NCBI GenBank assembly: GCA_023429375.1
Contig: JAEYVY010000003.1
Coordinates: 1 to 64,000, forward strand
DNA length: 64,000 nucleotides
Reading direction: 5' to 3'
Origin: Bacteroidota bacterium
GTDB lineage: Bacteria > Bacteroidota > Bacteroidia > Bacteroidales > Tannerellaceae
This document shows, piece after piece, positions 8,208-16,646 of the stretch. The notes beneath the pieces were generated by a model. The model saw only the letters and a program-made list of their open reading frames with translations. It was not told the DNA's origin and ran no database searches. How positions within the stretch are numbered: position 1 is the first letter of the stretch; each line of letters begins with the position of its first letter. Both the position numbers and the translations under genes were made by a program.

Positions 8208-8546
8208 ATGATAACAAAATACGGCTCCCATAGATTATCACTAACTTGTGACACAAGCAAAGTAAAGCAAATAGTAGATGATTTAGTTTGTCAGTTTGAC
8301 GATACTTTTACCTTTACAGAACTTTGTTCGGCTGTACTCGTAATAGCCGAAAAAGAGAACTTATTAAAAAAAGAGCCCAATACAAAATATGTAGGCCAGA
8401 TTGATTTATCATTTAATGATCTTGATGCAATTAATCTAATTGTATGGGAAATGATTTGGAAGAAACAAATAGTGATTGTATTGTATAAGAATCCATATAG
8501 ATCGCTTAAGGAAGGAGATTTTTTACTTAAAAAGTTGATTAAATGA
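8208..8546 (+). CDS. Small protein of unknown function inside the Type ISP locus
   Basis: 112 residues with no family I recognise; no signal peptide or membrane segment is obvious. It starts nine bases after the preceding gene, and its stop overlaps the start of the target-recognition gene (ATGA at 8543-8546), so it is coupled to both neighbours. Its DNA is very A+T-rich (the line at 8401 has 15 G+C in 60). By position it could be the antidote or partner of the HEPN-like protein upstream, or a cofactor of the split enzyme. This is inference from gene order only. Confidence 0.55.
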   Translation: MITKYGSHRLSLTCDTSKVKQIVDDLVCQFDDTFTFTELCSAVLVIAEKENLLKKEPNTKYVGQIDLSFNDLDAINLIVWEMIWKKQIVIVLYKNPYRSLKEGDFLLKKLIK

Positions 8547-9934
8547 CAAAAGCAAAAATATATTATCGTGACATTGGCGACTATCTGAGTCGCGATGAGA
8601 AATTGGAAATTGTTCGTAAAGCAGGTTCTGTTGCCAATCCTGAAATGGATTGGGTGGAGCTTACACCCAACGAACATAACGATTGGATCAACCACCGGAA
8701 TGATCAGTTCAAAGAGTTTATTCCGCTTGCTCCTGAAAAGAAGTTTGATCCGAAAGCAAAAGCTCTGTTTACAACGTATTCGTTAGGGGTTTCGACAAAT
8801 AGAGATGCTTGGGTCTATAATTATTCAAAAGCAAAGCTTGCTAAGCAAATAAGCGGAATGATTGATTTCTACAATTTGCAAACAAAAGCATATCAGGAAG
8901 AAAAGAAATCGAATCAACAACTAATAATTGAAGATTTTATTAATACAAACCCTACAAAAATAAGTTGGACAGTCAACTTAAAAAAACAAATAGAAAGAGG
9001 TGAGCCTATTTCTAAAGAAGAGGTGTTTTTTAACAGTGTTTACCGTCCTTTTTCTAGACAAACCTTGTATTACGACAAATATCTAATTGAACGTCCAGGA
9101 TTAAGCAAAACATTATTTCCGACTTCGGAGATTGAGAATTTGATAATTTGTATATCACCTAGTCCAAATGATGGTTTGTCAATTCTTATTGCTGATAAAA
9201 TTGCAAACTTGCATTTTAATGGCGATACTCAATGCTTCCCCCTTTACTGGTACGAAGAGACCAAACAAGAGAGAACATTATTCGACAGTCTGTCCGAACC
9301 CGAAAATGAATTTCATGCTCGCCGAGATGCGATAAGTGATTTCGCTTTAAATCAGGCACGAAAATTATACGGTAATAAAACTACGAAAGAAGATATTTTC
9401 TACTATGTATATGGCTTCCTTCACAATCCGGATTACCGAGCAGAGTTTGCTGCCGATTTGAAAAAGATGTTACCCCGTATTCCGTTTGTTGGTGATTCAA
9501 CTGTTTTCTGGAAATATGTGAAAGCCGGACGTGAGTTAGCGCAACTTCATTTGCATTATGAAGATTATGCCCACGAAGCTGCCGGTGTAACTGTCCAGAT
9601 CAACAATGCTGTTTACGATAATTTTGAGGTGACAAAAATGCGCTTTGCATCCAAAGAAGATAAAAGTACGATTGTCTATAATCCGTTTATAACAATCACC
9701 GACATACCTACCGAAGCTTACGAATATGTGGTCAATGGGCGTAGTGCTATTGAATGGATTATGGAAAGCTACCAGATTAAAACACATAAAGAAAGCGGTA
9801 TCGTCAATGATCCTAACGATTGGGCTAAAGAACACAACAAGCCGAGATACATTCTTGATTTATTATTAAGTATCATTGCGGTTAGTCTGAAAACTGTTGA
9901 AATTGTGAAAGGTTTACCGAAAGTGGATTTTTGA
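8543..9934 (+). CDS. Type ISP restriction-modification enzyme, C-terminal specificity part
   Basis: 463 residues. The start, AKIYYRDIGDYLSRDEKL, is what normally follows directly after the methyltransferase domain in full-length Type ISP enzymes. The rest matches their C-terminal target-recognition region, including FNSVYRPFSRQTLYYD and YVYGFLHNPDYRAEFAADLKK near its conserved end. Added to the 1159-residue front half it gives about 1,622 residues, the expected size of the family. It begins inside the stop of the small unknown gene (ATGA overlap) and lies in a different frame from the front half. The enzyme presumably assembles from two chains. The middle third is A+T-rich, as is usual for variable recognition domains. 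Confidence 0.88.
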   Translation: MTKAKIYYRDIGDYLSRDEKLEIVRKAGSVANPEMDWVELTPNEHNDWINHRNDQFKEFIPLAPEKKFDPKAKALFTTYSLGVSTNRDAWVYNYSKAKLAKQISGMIDFYNLQTKAYQEEKKSNQQLIIEDFINTNPTKISWTVNLKKQIERGEPISKEEVFFNSVYRPFSRQTLYYDKYLIERPGLSKTLFPTSEIENLIICISPSPNDGLSILIADKIANLHFNGDTQCFPLYWYEETKQERTLFDSLSEPENEFHARRDAISDFALNQARKLYGNKTTKEDIFYYVYGFLHNPDYRAEFAADLKKMLPRIPFVGDSTVFWKYVKAGRELAQLHLHYEDYAHEAAGVTVQINNAVYDNFEVTKMRFASKEDKSTIVYNPFITITDIPTEAYEYVVNGRSAIEWIMESYQIKTHKESGIVNDPNDWAKEHNKPRYILDLLLSIIAVSLKTVEIVKGLPKVDF

Positions 9935-9962
9935 AAAACTGAGATGCATAAACAAAAGAGAC

Positions 9963-10871
9963 ATGAAAATCTTCCAACACAATAAAAACGAACTGAAAGG
10001 TTTAAAAGAAAAGCCTTTTAAACTCGAAAAAGAGATTCAGACAATCGTTGAAAATAACTTGGAGCAGATATCCGGTTATACATTCATCAAGTCTGAGTTT
10101 AGCATAAAGAACAATCGTATTGACACGCTGGCTTTTGATGAAGAAAACCGCTCGTTTGTACTTATTGAATACAAGCGTGATCGGAACTACAGTGTGGTCG
10201 ATCAGGGTGTTTCTTATCTCAACTTGATGTTGGAATACAAAGCTGACTTTATTATTGAATACAACGAATCGCAGAAGAATAATCTCAAACGTAATGATGT
10301 GGACTGGTCGCAAAGCAAAGTCATATTTATAGCGCCTTCGTTTACCGATTTCCAGCGACAGTCTTCGAATTTCAAGGATCTCCCTATTGAGCTTTGGGAA
10401 ATAAAGCGTTTTGAGAATGAGATTATTGTCATTAACCCAATAAAGAAATCACAGTCGGCACCCAGCATCAAGCAAGTGCAGACAAAGGAAGAGTCAACTA
10501 TCGGAAAAGTGGTTGATGAGATAAAAGTATATACGGAAGAAGACCATTTAGCTGGTAAATCAGAAGAAATAATAGAATTGTATGAGGCTTATAAGCATGC
10601 GATCTTGAATTTAGCAACAGACATAGAGGTCTTTCCCAAAAAGCTGTATATTGCATTCAAAAAAGATAAAAACCTCGCCGACATCCATGTGCAACAAAAG
10701 GGATTGAAAATATGGATTAATATGCATAAAGGCGATTTGGATGATCCTAAAAAAATAACCAATGACGTATCTCGCAAAGGTCATTGGGGAAATGGGGACT
10801 ATGAAGTGACTGTTTCCGATACGCAAAATTTGGAATACATCATGAGTTTGATAAAACAAGTAATAGTTTGA
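9963..10871 (+). CDS. PD-(D/E)xK nuclease-like protein with C-terminal DUF5655 domain
   Basis: 302 residues. The N-terminal ~160 residues hold RIDTLAFD then FVLIEYKRD, the Asp...Glu-X-Lys pattern of a PD-(D/E)xK nuclease of the DUF91/NucS-like kind. After a linker of about 40 residues comes a DUF5655 domain (FPKKLYIAFK, then LKIWINMHKGDLDDP, with GHWGNGDYEV near the end). Such proteins are common beside Type I and ISP systems in defense islands. It is 28 bases downstream of the specificity gene and 7 before the next gene, so it is probably part of the operon. Whether it takes part in restriction is unknown. Confidence 0.75.
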   Translation: MKIFQHNKNELKGLKEKPFKLEKEIQTIVENNLEQISGYTFIKSEFSIKNNRIDTLAFDEENRSFVLIEYKRDRNYSVVDQGVSYLNLMLEYKADFIIEYNESQKNNLKRNDVDWSQSKVIFIAPSFTDFQRQSSNFKDLPIELWEIKRFENEIIVINPIKKSQSAPSIKQVQTKEESTIGKVVDEIKVYTEEDHLAGKSEEIIELYEAYKHAILNLATDIEVFPKKLYIAFKKDKNLADIHVQQKGLKIWINMHKGDLDDPKKITNDVSRKGHWGNGDYEVTVSDTQNLEYIMSLIKQVIV

Positions 10872-10878
10872 ATGTAAT

Positions 10879-12372
10879 ATGATCACCAAACAAGAAATAC
10901 TTCAACTCCTCGCCGACACAGAATGTCATAGCGTAGAGCGGACAACATCCAAGAATGATATGGATAAGTTTTGTCAGGCGATATGTGCTTTTTCCAACGA
11001 CCTTTCGGGTGATGGAAAGAATGGTTATTTGATGATTGGTGCACATGACAATGGAGAGCTAAGCGGATTGAAAGTAGATGACACCTTATTGTTGAAGATT
11101 GCCAATATCCGAACAGATGGGAATATTCTTCCTCAACCCTTGATGACTGTCGAAAAATTCACTTTTGAAGGAGGTGATTTACTTGTTGCGGAAGTGCAGC
11201 CGTCGGAATTTCCTCCGGTGCGTTATAGAGGACGTGTGTGGGTACGGGTTGGACCTCGAAAAAGTCCGGCTTCTGAAATGGAGGAGAAAATTTTGACTGA
11301 AAGACGATTGTCAAATGTTCGCACGTATGATGCCAAACCATGCCTTGGAGCTTCGTTGAAAGATTTGGATGTGTCGCTTATCAAAAAAGAGTTTCTGACT
11401 AAAGCGGTAACGGAAGATATATTGGCGGAAGATAAACGTTCCATAGAAGAACAATTAGCTTCACTCGGCTTTTTCGATTTGAGATATAATTCCCCAACTG
11501 TGGGGGCGATTGTTCTTTTCGGAAATAATCCGGAAAGATATGTGCATGGTTCGTACGTTCAATATGTGCGTTTTAAAGGTTTAGAGCGGTCAGGCGATAT
11601 TATTCATGAGTTTAAGTTTGACGGAAACTTATGTAAATCACTTCCGAAGATAGATACCTTTATTGAAACAAGTGTATCGACTAAGCGTCCTATTCCGGTG
11701 AGTGTTCTACGTGAAGAGATTGTTTCCACCTATCCCTATTGGGCAACACGTGAGCTTTTGATGAATGCAATCATGCACCGTGACTATGACTCGAATTCGC
11801 CCATTCAGTTCTATGAATATGATGACCGGATTGAAATTCAAAATCCGGGAGGATTGTATGGTAAGGTTAGTCCGGAGAACTTCCCTAATGTAAGTGATTA
11901 TCGGAATCCGTTTATTGCAGAGGCAATGAAGGTCTTGGGATACGTGAACCGTTTTAGTAGAGGTGTTTATCGGGTTCAAAAGGAATTGAAGGATAACGGG
12001 AATGGTGAAGCCAAATTTGATTTCTCTTTGCGTACTGCTTTCAGGGTAGTGGAAAATATATCAAAGAAGTATTTCGAGGAAGGCTTTGGGGCTGACAACC
12101 CAGAAAACACCCAAGAGCATTTGGGTGATAGGGAAAACACCCAGAAAACACCCAGAAAACACCCAGAAAACACCCGGAAAACACCCGGAAACGTTCAAAA
12201 TGAAATAATAGAATTAATAAGGCTAAATCCGCTTATTACTCGTAGAGAATTAGAAGCTCTTTTAAATCGTACTCCAGACAGCATAAAATATCATTTATTG
12301 CAGTTGACAAAAAAAGGGTTTATCAAAAGAGAGGGTTCAGATCGAGCCGGTAAATGGATTATTATTGAATAA
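10879..12372 (+). CDS. AlbA_2 / HATPase / winged-helix ATP-binding protein with tandem-repeat linker
   Basis: 497 residues. The N-terminal ~130 residues are an AlbA_2 (Schlafen-like) domain: SVERTTSKND, GYLMIGAHDNGELSGL, VRVGPRKSPASEME. A GHKL-type ATPase of the RecG-like HATPase_c_4 family follows, with ELLMNAIMHRDYD and IEIQNPGGLYG. A low-complexity linker of Lys/Thr/Pro/Arg/His/Glu/Asn is encoded by an 11-bp tandem repeat, and the last ~65 residues are a winged helix (LITRRELEALLNRTPDSIKYH). Members are usually called transcriptional regulators or ATP-dependent helicases; the role is unproven. Placement suggests control of, or help to, the defense operon. Confidence 0.75.
   Translation: MITKQEILQLLADTECHSVERTTSKNDMDKFCQAICAFSNDLSGDGKNGYLMIGAHDNGELSGLKVDDTLLLKIANIRTDGNILPQPLMTVEKFTFEGGDLLVAEVQPSEFPPVRYRGRVWVRVGPRKSPASEMEEKILTERRLSNVRTYDAKPCLGASLKDLDVSLIKKEFLTKAVTEDILAEDKRSIEEQLASLGFFDLRYNSPTVGAIVLFGNNPERYVHGSYVQYVRFKGLERSGDIIHEFKFDGNLCKSLPKIDTFIETSVSTKRPIPVSVLREEIVSTYPYWATRELLMNAIMHRDYDSNSPIQFYEYDDRIEIQNPGGLYGKVSPENFPNVSDYRNPFIAEAMKVLGYVNRFSRGVYRVQKELKDNGNGEAKFDFSLRTAFRVVENISKKYFEEGFGADNPENTQEHLGDRENTQKTPRKHPENTRKTPGNVQNEIIELIRLNPLITRRELEALLNRTPDSIKYHLLQLTKKGFIKREGSDRAGKWIIIE
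12134..12188 (+). repeat. Five tandem copies of an 11-bp unit within a coding region
   Basis: AAAACACCCAG occurs three times (12134-12166), followed by two copies of AAAACACCCGG (12167-12188). Because 11 is not a multiple of 3, each frame reads the same 11-residue cycle in a different phase and none contains a stop. Loss or gain of one unit would shift the frame of the winged-helix domain downstream. A further near-copy lies at 12104-12114. Confidence 0.9.
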
Positions 12373-12375
12373 TTT

Positions 12376-12891
12376 ATGGAAAAGTTAGAATTGAAAAAGT
12401 TATTACAGTCAATGGATAAGGCGGAACTTGTTTCGCTTATCCTTGAAATGTATAGTACGAAGAAAGAGATAGCAGAATATTTAGACTATTATGTCAGTCC
12501 GAACGAAAAGGAACAGTTTCTTAAGGCTAAGAAAATTATTGAAGACGAATATTTTCCAGCAAAAGGCTGGCCTAAAGAGCGATTATCTGTTGCCAAGAAA
12601 GCAATTTCTGATTTTTCCAAGCTAAAACCTTCGCCTGAATTGGAAGCGGAGCTTATGATCTTTCTTGTAGAATGCGGCTGTAGGTACACGAATGAATACG
12701 GAGACATGACCGAATCGTTTTATACTGGAATGGAAAACAATTTCAACAGAGCTTTGAAATTCATGAAAAAGAATGGGTTACTGGACTGTTTCCGACCGAA
12801 TGTAGAAAGATGCGTGAACTGGGCATCTCCTTGCGGCTATGGCTTTGCAGATACAATAGAATATATGTTTGATGAATATTATTCGGAGTAA
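12376..12891 (+). CDS. DUF6155-like protein of unknown function
   Basis: 171 residues, starting three bases after the previous stop, so it is the last gene of the run. The predicted content is mostly helical: KLLQSMDKAELVSLILEMY, then EIAEYLDYYVSPNEKEQFLK, matching what I recall of DUF6155, a small family of unknown role. The C-terminal half has several cysteines (VECGCRY, ERCVNWASPCGYGF). No catalytic motif is visible. It may be island cargo with no link to restriction. Confidence 0.6.
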   Translation: MEKLELKKLLQSMDKAELVSLILEMYSTKKEIAEYLDYYVSPNEKEQFLKAKKIIEDEYFPAKGWPKERLSVAKKAISDFSKLKPSPELEAELMIFLVECGCRYTNEYGDMTESFYTGMENNFNRALKFMKKNGLLDCFRPNVERCVNWASPCGYGFADTIEYMFDEYYSE

Positions 12892-12923
12892 CAATCCGAT
12901 TTTCAAATATCAATACCTTTTCG

Positions 12924-12931
12924 TACTTTTG
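12924..12931 (+). promoter_or_regulatory. Bacteroidetes -7 box without a gene downstream
   Basis: TACTTTTG matches TAnnTTTG. No reading frame follows before the terminator at 13086-13120, so any transcript would be a non-coding RNA of about 180 bases containing the tRNA-like sequence. Confidence 0.4.
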
Positions 12932-13035
12932 TAGTGGAAATAGCCTAAAAGCAGATTAGTGCAAAACATTGTATATTTTGGGTGACTTTTTAGAGATTAC
13001 TTTTCTTTTCGAAAAAGATATTATTCAGACTTATA

Positions 13036-13072
13036 GCCACTTAAATCGTTAGGTCGATTCCTGGTGGCACCA
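13036..13072 (+). other. tRNA 3'-end-like sequence, likely element boundary (att)
   Basis: GGTCGATTCCTGGTGGCACCA (13052-13072) looks like the T-arm, acceptor strand, discriminator base and encoded CCA of a tRNA, with one T-loop base fewer than normal. TTAGG/CCTGG can form the T-stem, and GCCAC (13036-13040) can pair with GTGGC (13064-13068). No 5' half of a tRNA is found upstream. Elements with tyrosine recombinases often insert at tRNA 3' ends and leave a duplicated end at the far side, so this is a plausible right att site. The intact tRNA would lie left of the window. Confidence 0.5.
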
Positions 13073-13085
13073 CTTTTAGAAATAG

Positions 13086-13120
13086 AAAACTCCTAAGTTG
13101 CACTGTAATTTAGGAGTTTT
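13086..13120. terminator. Strong hairpin terminator at the element's right edge
   Basis: AAAACTCCTAA (13086-13096) pairs with TTAGGAGTTTT ending at 13120, with runs of A before and T after. It can serve a plus-strand transcript and the minus-strand GH95 gene that ends at 13137. Confidence 0.8.
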
Positions 13121-13136
13121 TTGTTTAAGGAATGCT

Positions 13137-15749
13137 CTATTTTACAAACCAACTATCGGCGGGCTTGAGAATATACGTTTCTCCGGGCTTGGTTTCGAAG
13201 TCAATACAGTTAGTTTCTTTGACTTTTATTTCATTTAGGAGTATACCATTTTCATATAGTTCGAATTTCGGTGTATCTACCTGAGGATAGAAAGGATTCG
13301 GGTTTGAACCTTTTGCTTCTTTTATGGTGAAGCCGGAGGAAGATGATAATTTGCTAAAGCTTCTAATCCTGCAATTTCCTCCCAAAGTTGAATGTACGGA
13401 AACTTGAACAAGTGCACCGTTCTTCCACACAAGATCCAATATAAAGCCTCCTTTGGCTCTTATTCCTTTTATCTCACCATCTGGCCATTTGTCCGGTAAT
13501 GCTGGTAAGACAAATAGTTCATCTCTATGACATTGAAGTAGCATTTCTGTAATTCCTCCCAGCCCACCAAAATTTCCATCTATTTGAAAGGGAGGATGCG
13601 TATTGAATAGGTTCGCTAATGAACCACCTCCTTTCATCGAGATTTCATTTGAAGCATCCACATAGTTCAATCCATTTTTAAGATTTTCGTATGCAGTATT
13701 ACCATCTTCAAGACGAGCCCATAAGCCAATCTTCCAAGCTGTAGACCATCCAACGCCACCACCGTCTCCACGTAATAGTAAAGATTGTTTTGCCGCATTG
13801 GCAAGCTCTGGTGTTGATCGTGGATTAATGTAATTGCCAGGGTATAATCCAAATAAGTGTGACAAATGCCTGTGGTGAGGCTCCGGTTCTTCGAAGTCAG
13901 TATGCCATTCTAGCAATTGACCTTTTGGCCCAATATGATGCGGATATAATTTTTCTCTTGCATACTTTAGTTTTTCAACAAAATCACCATCTACATTCAG
14001 CGTATTCGCAGCTTGCATACAATTTGTAAATAAATCCCAGATTAGCGCCATATCCATCGTTGTAGCTTTAGTAATACCTGCTGTCTGATTTTTATGTTCT
14101 TTATCTACGTATTTAAATCTATTTTCAGGAGATGAAGATGGAATAGTGACCAAGTAAGGTGTGTTATTATCTTCTTGTAACCAAGCTAATGCAAACTGAG
14201 CTGCCCCTCTCATCAAAGGATAGGCTTTTGTCTTCAGATAATCTGTATCGCCCCCATACATATAGTGATCCCAAAGATGCTTGGAGAACCACACACCGGC
14301 CATCGGCCAACAAGACCAGGCTGGATTGCTATTTTCCAAATCTTGGTTAAAATTACCACTTGGAGCAGTCTGTGCCCATAAATCAGAGTTGTGATGGGCC
14401 ACCCAACCTTCTTCAATGCCGTAATTGATACGTGCAGTTTTTGCACCATTGATAGCTAATTTGCCAATAAAGTCAAGCAATGGAATATGACATTCTTGCA
14501 ATCCGGTAGGTTCTGCTCCCCAGTAGTTCATTTCTGTATTGATATTGGTGGTATAATTAGATCCCCAAGGCGGTTGAACATGTTCGTTCCACAATCCCTG
14601 CAAATTGGAGGGTACCCCTCCTATCCTCGAACATGCTATTGTGAGATATCTATTAAACTGATAATAAAGAGTTACTAGGCCATTATCTGAATCATCATTT
14701 TGAAAAGTTTTTAAGCGCTCATTCGTAGGTATAGCCTCTTTTTTAGGGTCTATATTCCCTAAATTAAACTCAACCCTATCAAATAAAGACTGATAATCGG
14801 TTAAATGATCCTTTAGCAATTTCTTATAGCCTTTATTTGTGGCTTTCTGAAGTTGTACAGATGCAATTTCATTTGTATTCTTGCCTTCATGTCCGGGCGA
14901 TTTGTCGAAGCCATTGAAACTAGTCGCTGCTGAGAGTATTAGCGTGACAGCATTAGCATCTTTGACGGTAAGTATACTGTCATGCGATAGCAACTCTCCT
15001 GCATCTGTTTTTAGTTTTAGATGAACTTCAAAGTCCATTCCCTCGCCATTTTCATCATACACAATTTGTGCTGCCTCTGATTTACGATGAGCTACATAAC
15101 TGGGTGCTTTTCCTTTTAGTACCAAAAGATCATTGGCTTTTGTTTCAGTTGCATAGTTTAGTTTGCTCGTAAGACCTACATCGAAGTTTAAAGATTTATC
15201 TTTATCAGCTTCAAATCGAACTACCATCACTTGATCAGGATAGGAAATAAAGCTAGTACGTTTATATTTAATGCCATTTGCTTCAAAACTTACGGTTGAA
15301 ATAGCTTTAGATATATTCAGATCCCTATAAAAGTTTCTCACCTCTCCCAAATCAGGCATTTTTACATGCAGATTTGCCATGGGCAGGTATCGAGCCGTAT
15401 AAGGGCCCTGTGCATTTCTCTTCCATAAATCAGTTGCTTTGGTATAATCCTCTTCAAATATAGCTTTTCGAATCTCGGCAAGGGCTGTTAGGGCTTTCGG
15501 GTTATTACTTTCCTTTGGATAACCAGACCATAACGTATTGTCATTCAGTTGAAATAATTCGTCTGTAGGATTGCCAAAAACCATAGCTCCTAAACGACCA
15601 TTACCAAGGGGTAATGCCTCTTCCCAAACATTAGATGGTTCATGATACCATAATTTCTGGTCGACTTTAGCTCCTTGACTCACGCAAGCGGTAAAAACTA
15701 TCATCAAGCTGAATGATAAGCTGGTAATAAAATATTGTAGTCTCTTCAT
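13137..15749 (-). CDS. GH95 alpha-L-fucosidase, exported lipoprotein
   Basis: 870 residues. A lipoprotein signal ends at Cys22 (MIVFTAC). The mature protein has the GH95 order: an N-terminal beta domain from LWYHEPSNVWEEALPLGNGRLG, a linker, an (alpha/alpha)6 barrel and a C-terminal beta domain. Catalytic positions known from the Bifidobacterium bifidum 1,2-alpha-L-fucosidase line up as Asn402 and Asn404 (NINTEMNYW), Glu542 (SSSPEN) and Asp724 (QIDGNFGG). The family cleaves alpha-1,2-fucose from glycans such as mucin or milk oligosaccharides, with some alpha-galactosidase members. No SusC/SusD genes are near, so it is not in a standard polysaccharide locus. Confidence 0.93.
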   Translation of the reverse strand: MKRLQYFITSLSFSLMIVFTACVSQGAKVDQKLWYHEPSNVWEEALPLGNGRLGAMVFGNPTDELFQLNDNTLWSGYPKESNNPKALTALAEIRKAIFEEDYTKATDLWKRNAQGPYTARYLPMANLHVKMPDLGEVRNFYRDLNISKAISTVSFEANGIKYKRTSFISYPDQVMVVRFEADKDKSLNFDVGLTSKLNYATETKANDLLVLKGKAPSYVAHRKSEAAQIVYDENGEGMDFEVHLKLKTDAGELLSHDSILTVKDANAVTLILSAATSFNGFDKSPGHEGKNTNEIASVQLQKATNKGYKKLLKDHLTDYQSLFDRVEFNLGNIDPKKEAIPTNERLKTFQNDDSDNGLVTLYYQFNRYLTIACSRIGGVPSNLQGLWNEHVQPPWGSNYTTNINTEMNYWGAEPTGLQECHIPLLDFIGKLAINGAKTARINYGIEEGWVAHHNSDLWAQTAPSGNFNQDLENSNPAWSCWPMAGVWFSKHLWDHYMYGGDTDYLKTKAYPLMRGAAQFALAWLQEDNNTPYLVTIPSSSPENRFKYVDKEHKNQTAGITKATTMDMALIWDLFTNCMQAANTLNVDGDFVEKLKYAREKLYPHHIGPKGQLLEWHTDFEEPEPHHRHLSHLFGLYPGNYINPRSTPELANAAKQSLLLRGDGGGVGWSTAWKIGLWARLEDGNTAYENLKNGLNYVDASNEISMKGGGSLANLFNTHPPFQIDGNFGGLGGITEMLLQCHRDELFVLPALPDKWPDGEIKGIRAKGGFILDLVWKNGALVQVSVHSTLGGNCRIRSFSKLSSSSGFTIKEAKGSNPNPFYPQVDTPKFELYENGILLNEIKVKETNCIDFETKPGETYILKPADSWFVK

Positions 15750-16103
15750 AATAATTTCAGCAAGTAAGAAAACGTATATGATGTGTCTGAATAAATGTAT
15801 GCATAATAGTCATTTACACAAAGACTTCTTGGATATTTTTCATAACCTAATCACCCCCATTAGTATCCATTTTTTAGTGGACACTAATGATAACATTTAC
15901 TAAAATCCAATAAACAACTTTTTAAATATTATCGTTAACATATTTATACACAATAATTTTCATAACACAAACAACTTTTTTAAATTGTATATTTTTTTTA
16001 ATTCGATTAGATTAAGTTGTATTTATTTACTGAATGATTAATATAAAATATTTATCTTATTTCCCTCATAATAATGCTATTAGATTGAAAACAAGTCATC
16101 CAT
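15750..16103. other. A+T-rich upstream region of GH95 with operator-like inverted repeat
   Basis: No gene is seen. CATTAGTATCC (15859-15869) and GGACACTAATG (15879-15889) form an 11-bp inverted repeat with one mismatch and a nine-base spacer, about 110-140 bases upstream of the GH95 start. The rest is A/T-rich with runs of T. The repeat could be a regulator site for the fucosidase gene. Confidence 0.45.
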
Positions 16104-16140
16104 AAAAAACAGACAGCCGTATCAACGATACAGCTGTCTG
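16104..16140 (-). terminator. Rho-independent terminator of the GyrI-like/WYL operon
   Basis: CAGACAGC (16110-16117) pairs with GCTGTCTG (16133-16140), with inner arms GTATC/GATAC. On the minus strand the stem is followed by TTTTTT, 30 bases beyond the stop of the GyrI-like gene. Confidence 0.85.
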
Positions 16141-16172
16141 AATGAATAGTATTTGTAAGGGCCAATGTCTAT

Positions 16173-16646
16173 TTACTTAATAGGAATGCACAAGTCTACT
16201 ATCCATGGAGCATTAGGGTCTTGGAGATCACCTTCACAGCTTACATACAGTTCATAGTGGTCTCGCATATCACATTCATATTTCTTTTCTTCAATGACTT
16301 CATACACCTTCATCCAAGCGTTGTAACATTCTGCCATAGTGACTACTACCTGCATGACAAAATATTTACCTCCGCTAATCATATAATGTTTCATCCCTTC
16401 ACCCGGTTCTAGATTAGAGATATTCTCCACACAAGCTTCTGAACGTAACTTTTCAGTTGGAGTATTCGTTGGATCATCATGATAGACGCCTATAATCTTA
16501 GGATTGGCTGCAAATAGATTATTGGCTCCTGCCCATACTGCTAATTTGTCAAATGTTGTACCAATTTCGGTATAATCACCAATATGAGAAATGACAATGG
16601 TCTTAATCGGTTCCAAATTCTTTATTTCTGTACTGTTAACTTTCAT
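16173..16646 (-). CDS. GyrI-like effector-binding domain protein
   Basis: 157 residues forming a single GyrI-like/AraC effector-binding (SHS2-type) domain: IKTIVISHIGDYTEIGTTFDKL near the start and a C-terminal DHYELYVS...VDLCIPIK strand. Standalone members bind small hydrophobic ligands or inhibit gyrase. There is no DNA-binding domain. Its start overlaps the stop of the WYL regulator upstream (16643-16646), so they are co-translated, and a ligand-sensing or detoxifying role beside that regulator is likely. Confidence 0.8.
   Translation of the reverse strand: MKVNSTEIKNLEPIKTIVISHIGDYTEIGTTFDKLAVWAGANNLFAANPKIIGVYHDDPTNTPTEKLRSEACVENISNLEPGEGMKHYMISGGKYFVMQVVVTMAECYNAWMKVYEVIEEKKYECDMRDHYELYVSCEGDLQDPNAPWIVDLCIPIK

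Noticed and set aside
12104..12188. CRISPR-like array at the 11-bp repeats
   Set aside because: The units are short, contiguous and without spacers, and they lie in a coding frame. No CRISPR array was seen anywhere in the window.
13036..13072. Complete tRNA gene at the island edge
   Set aside because: Only a T-arm and acceptor-like 3' end are present; no D-arm, anticodon arm or 5' acceptor strand could be found upstream.
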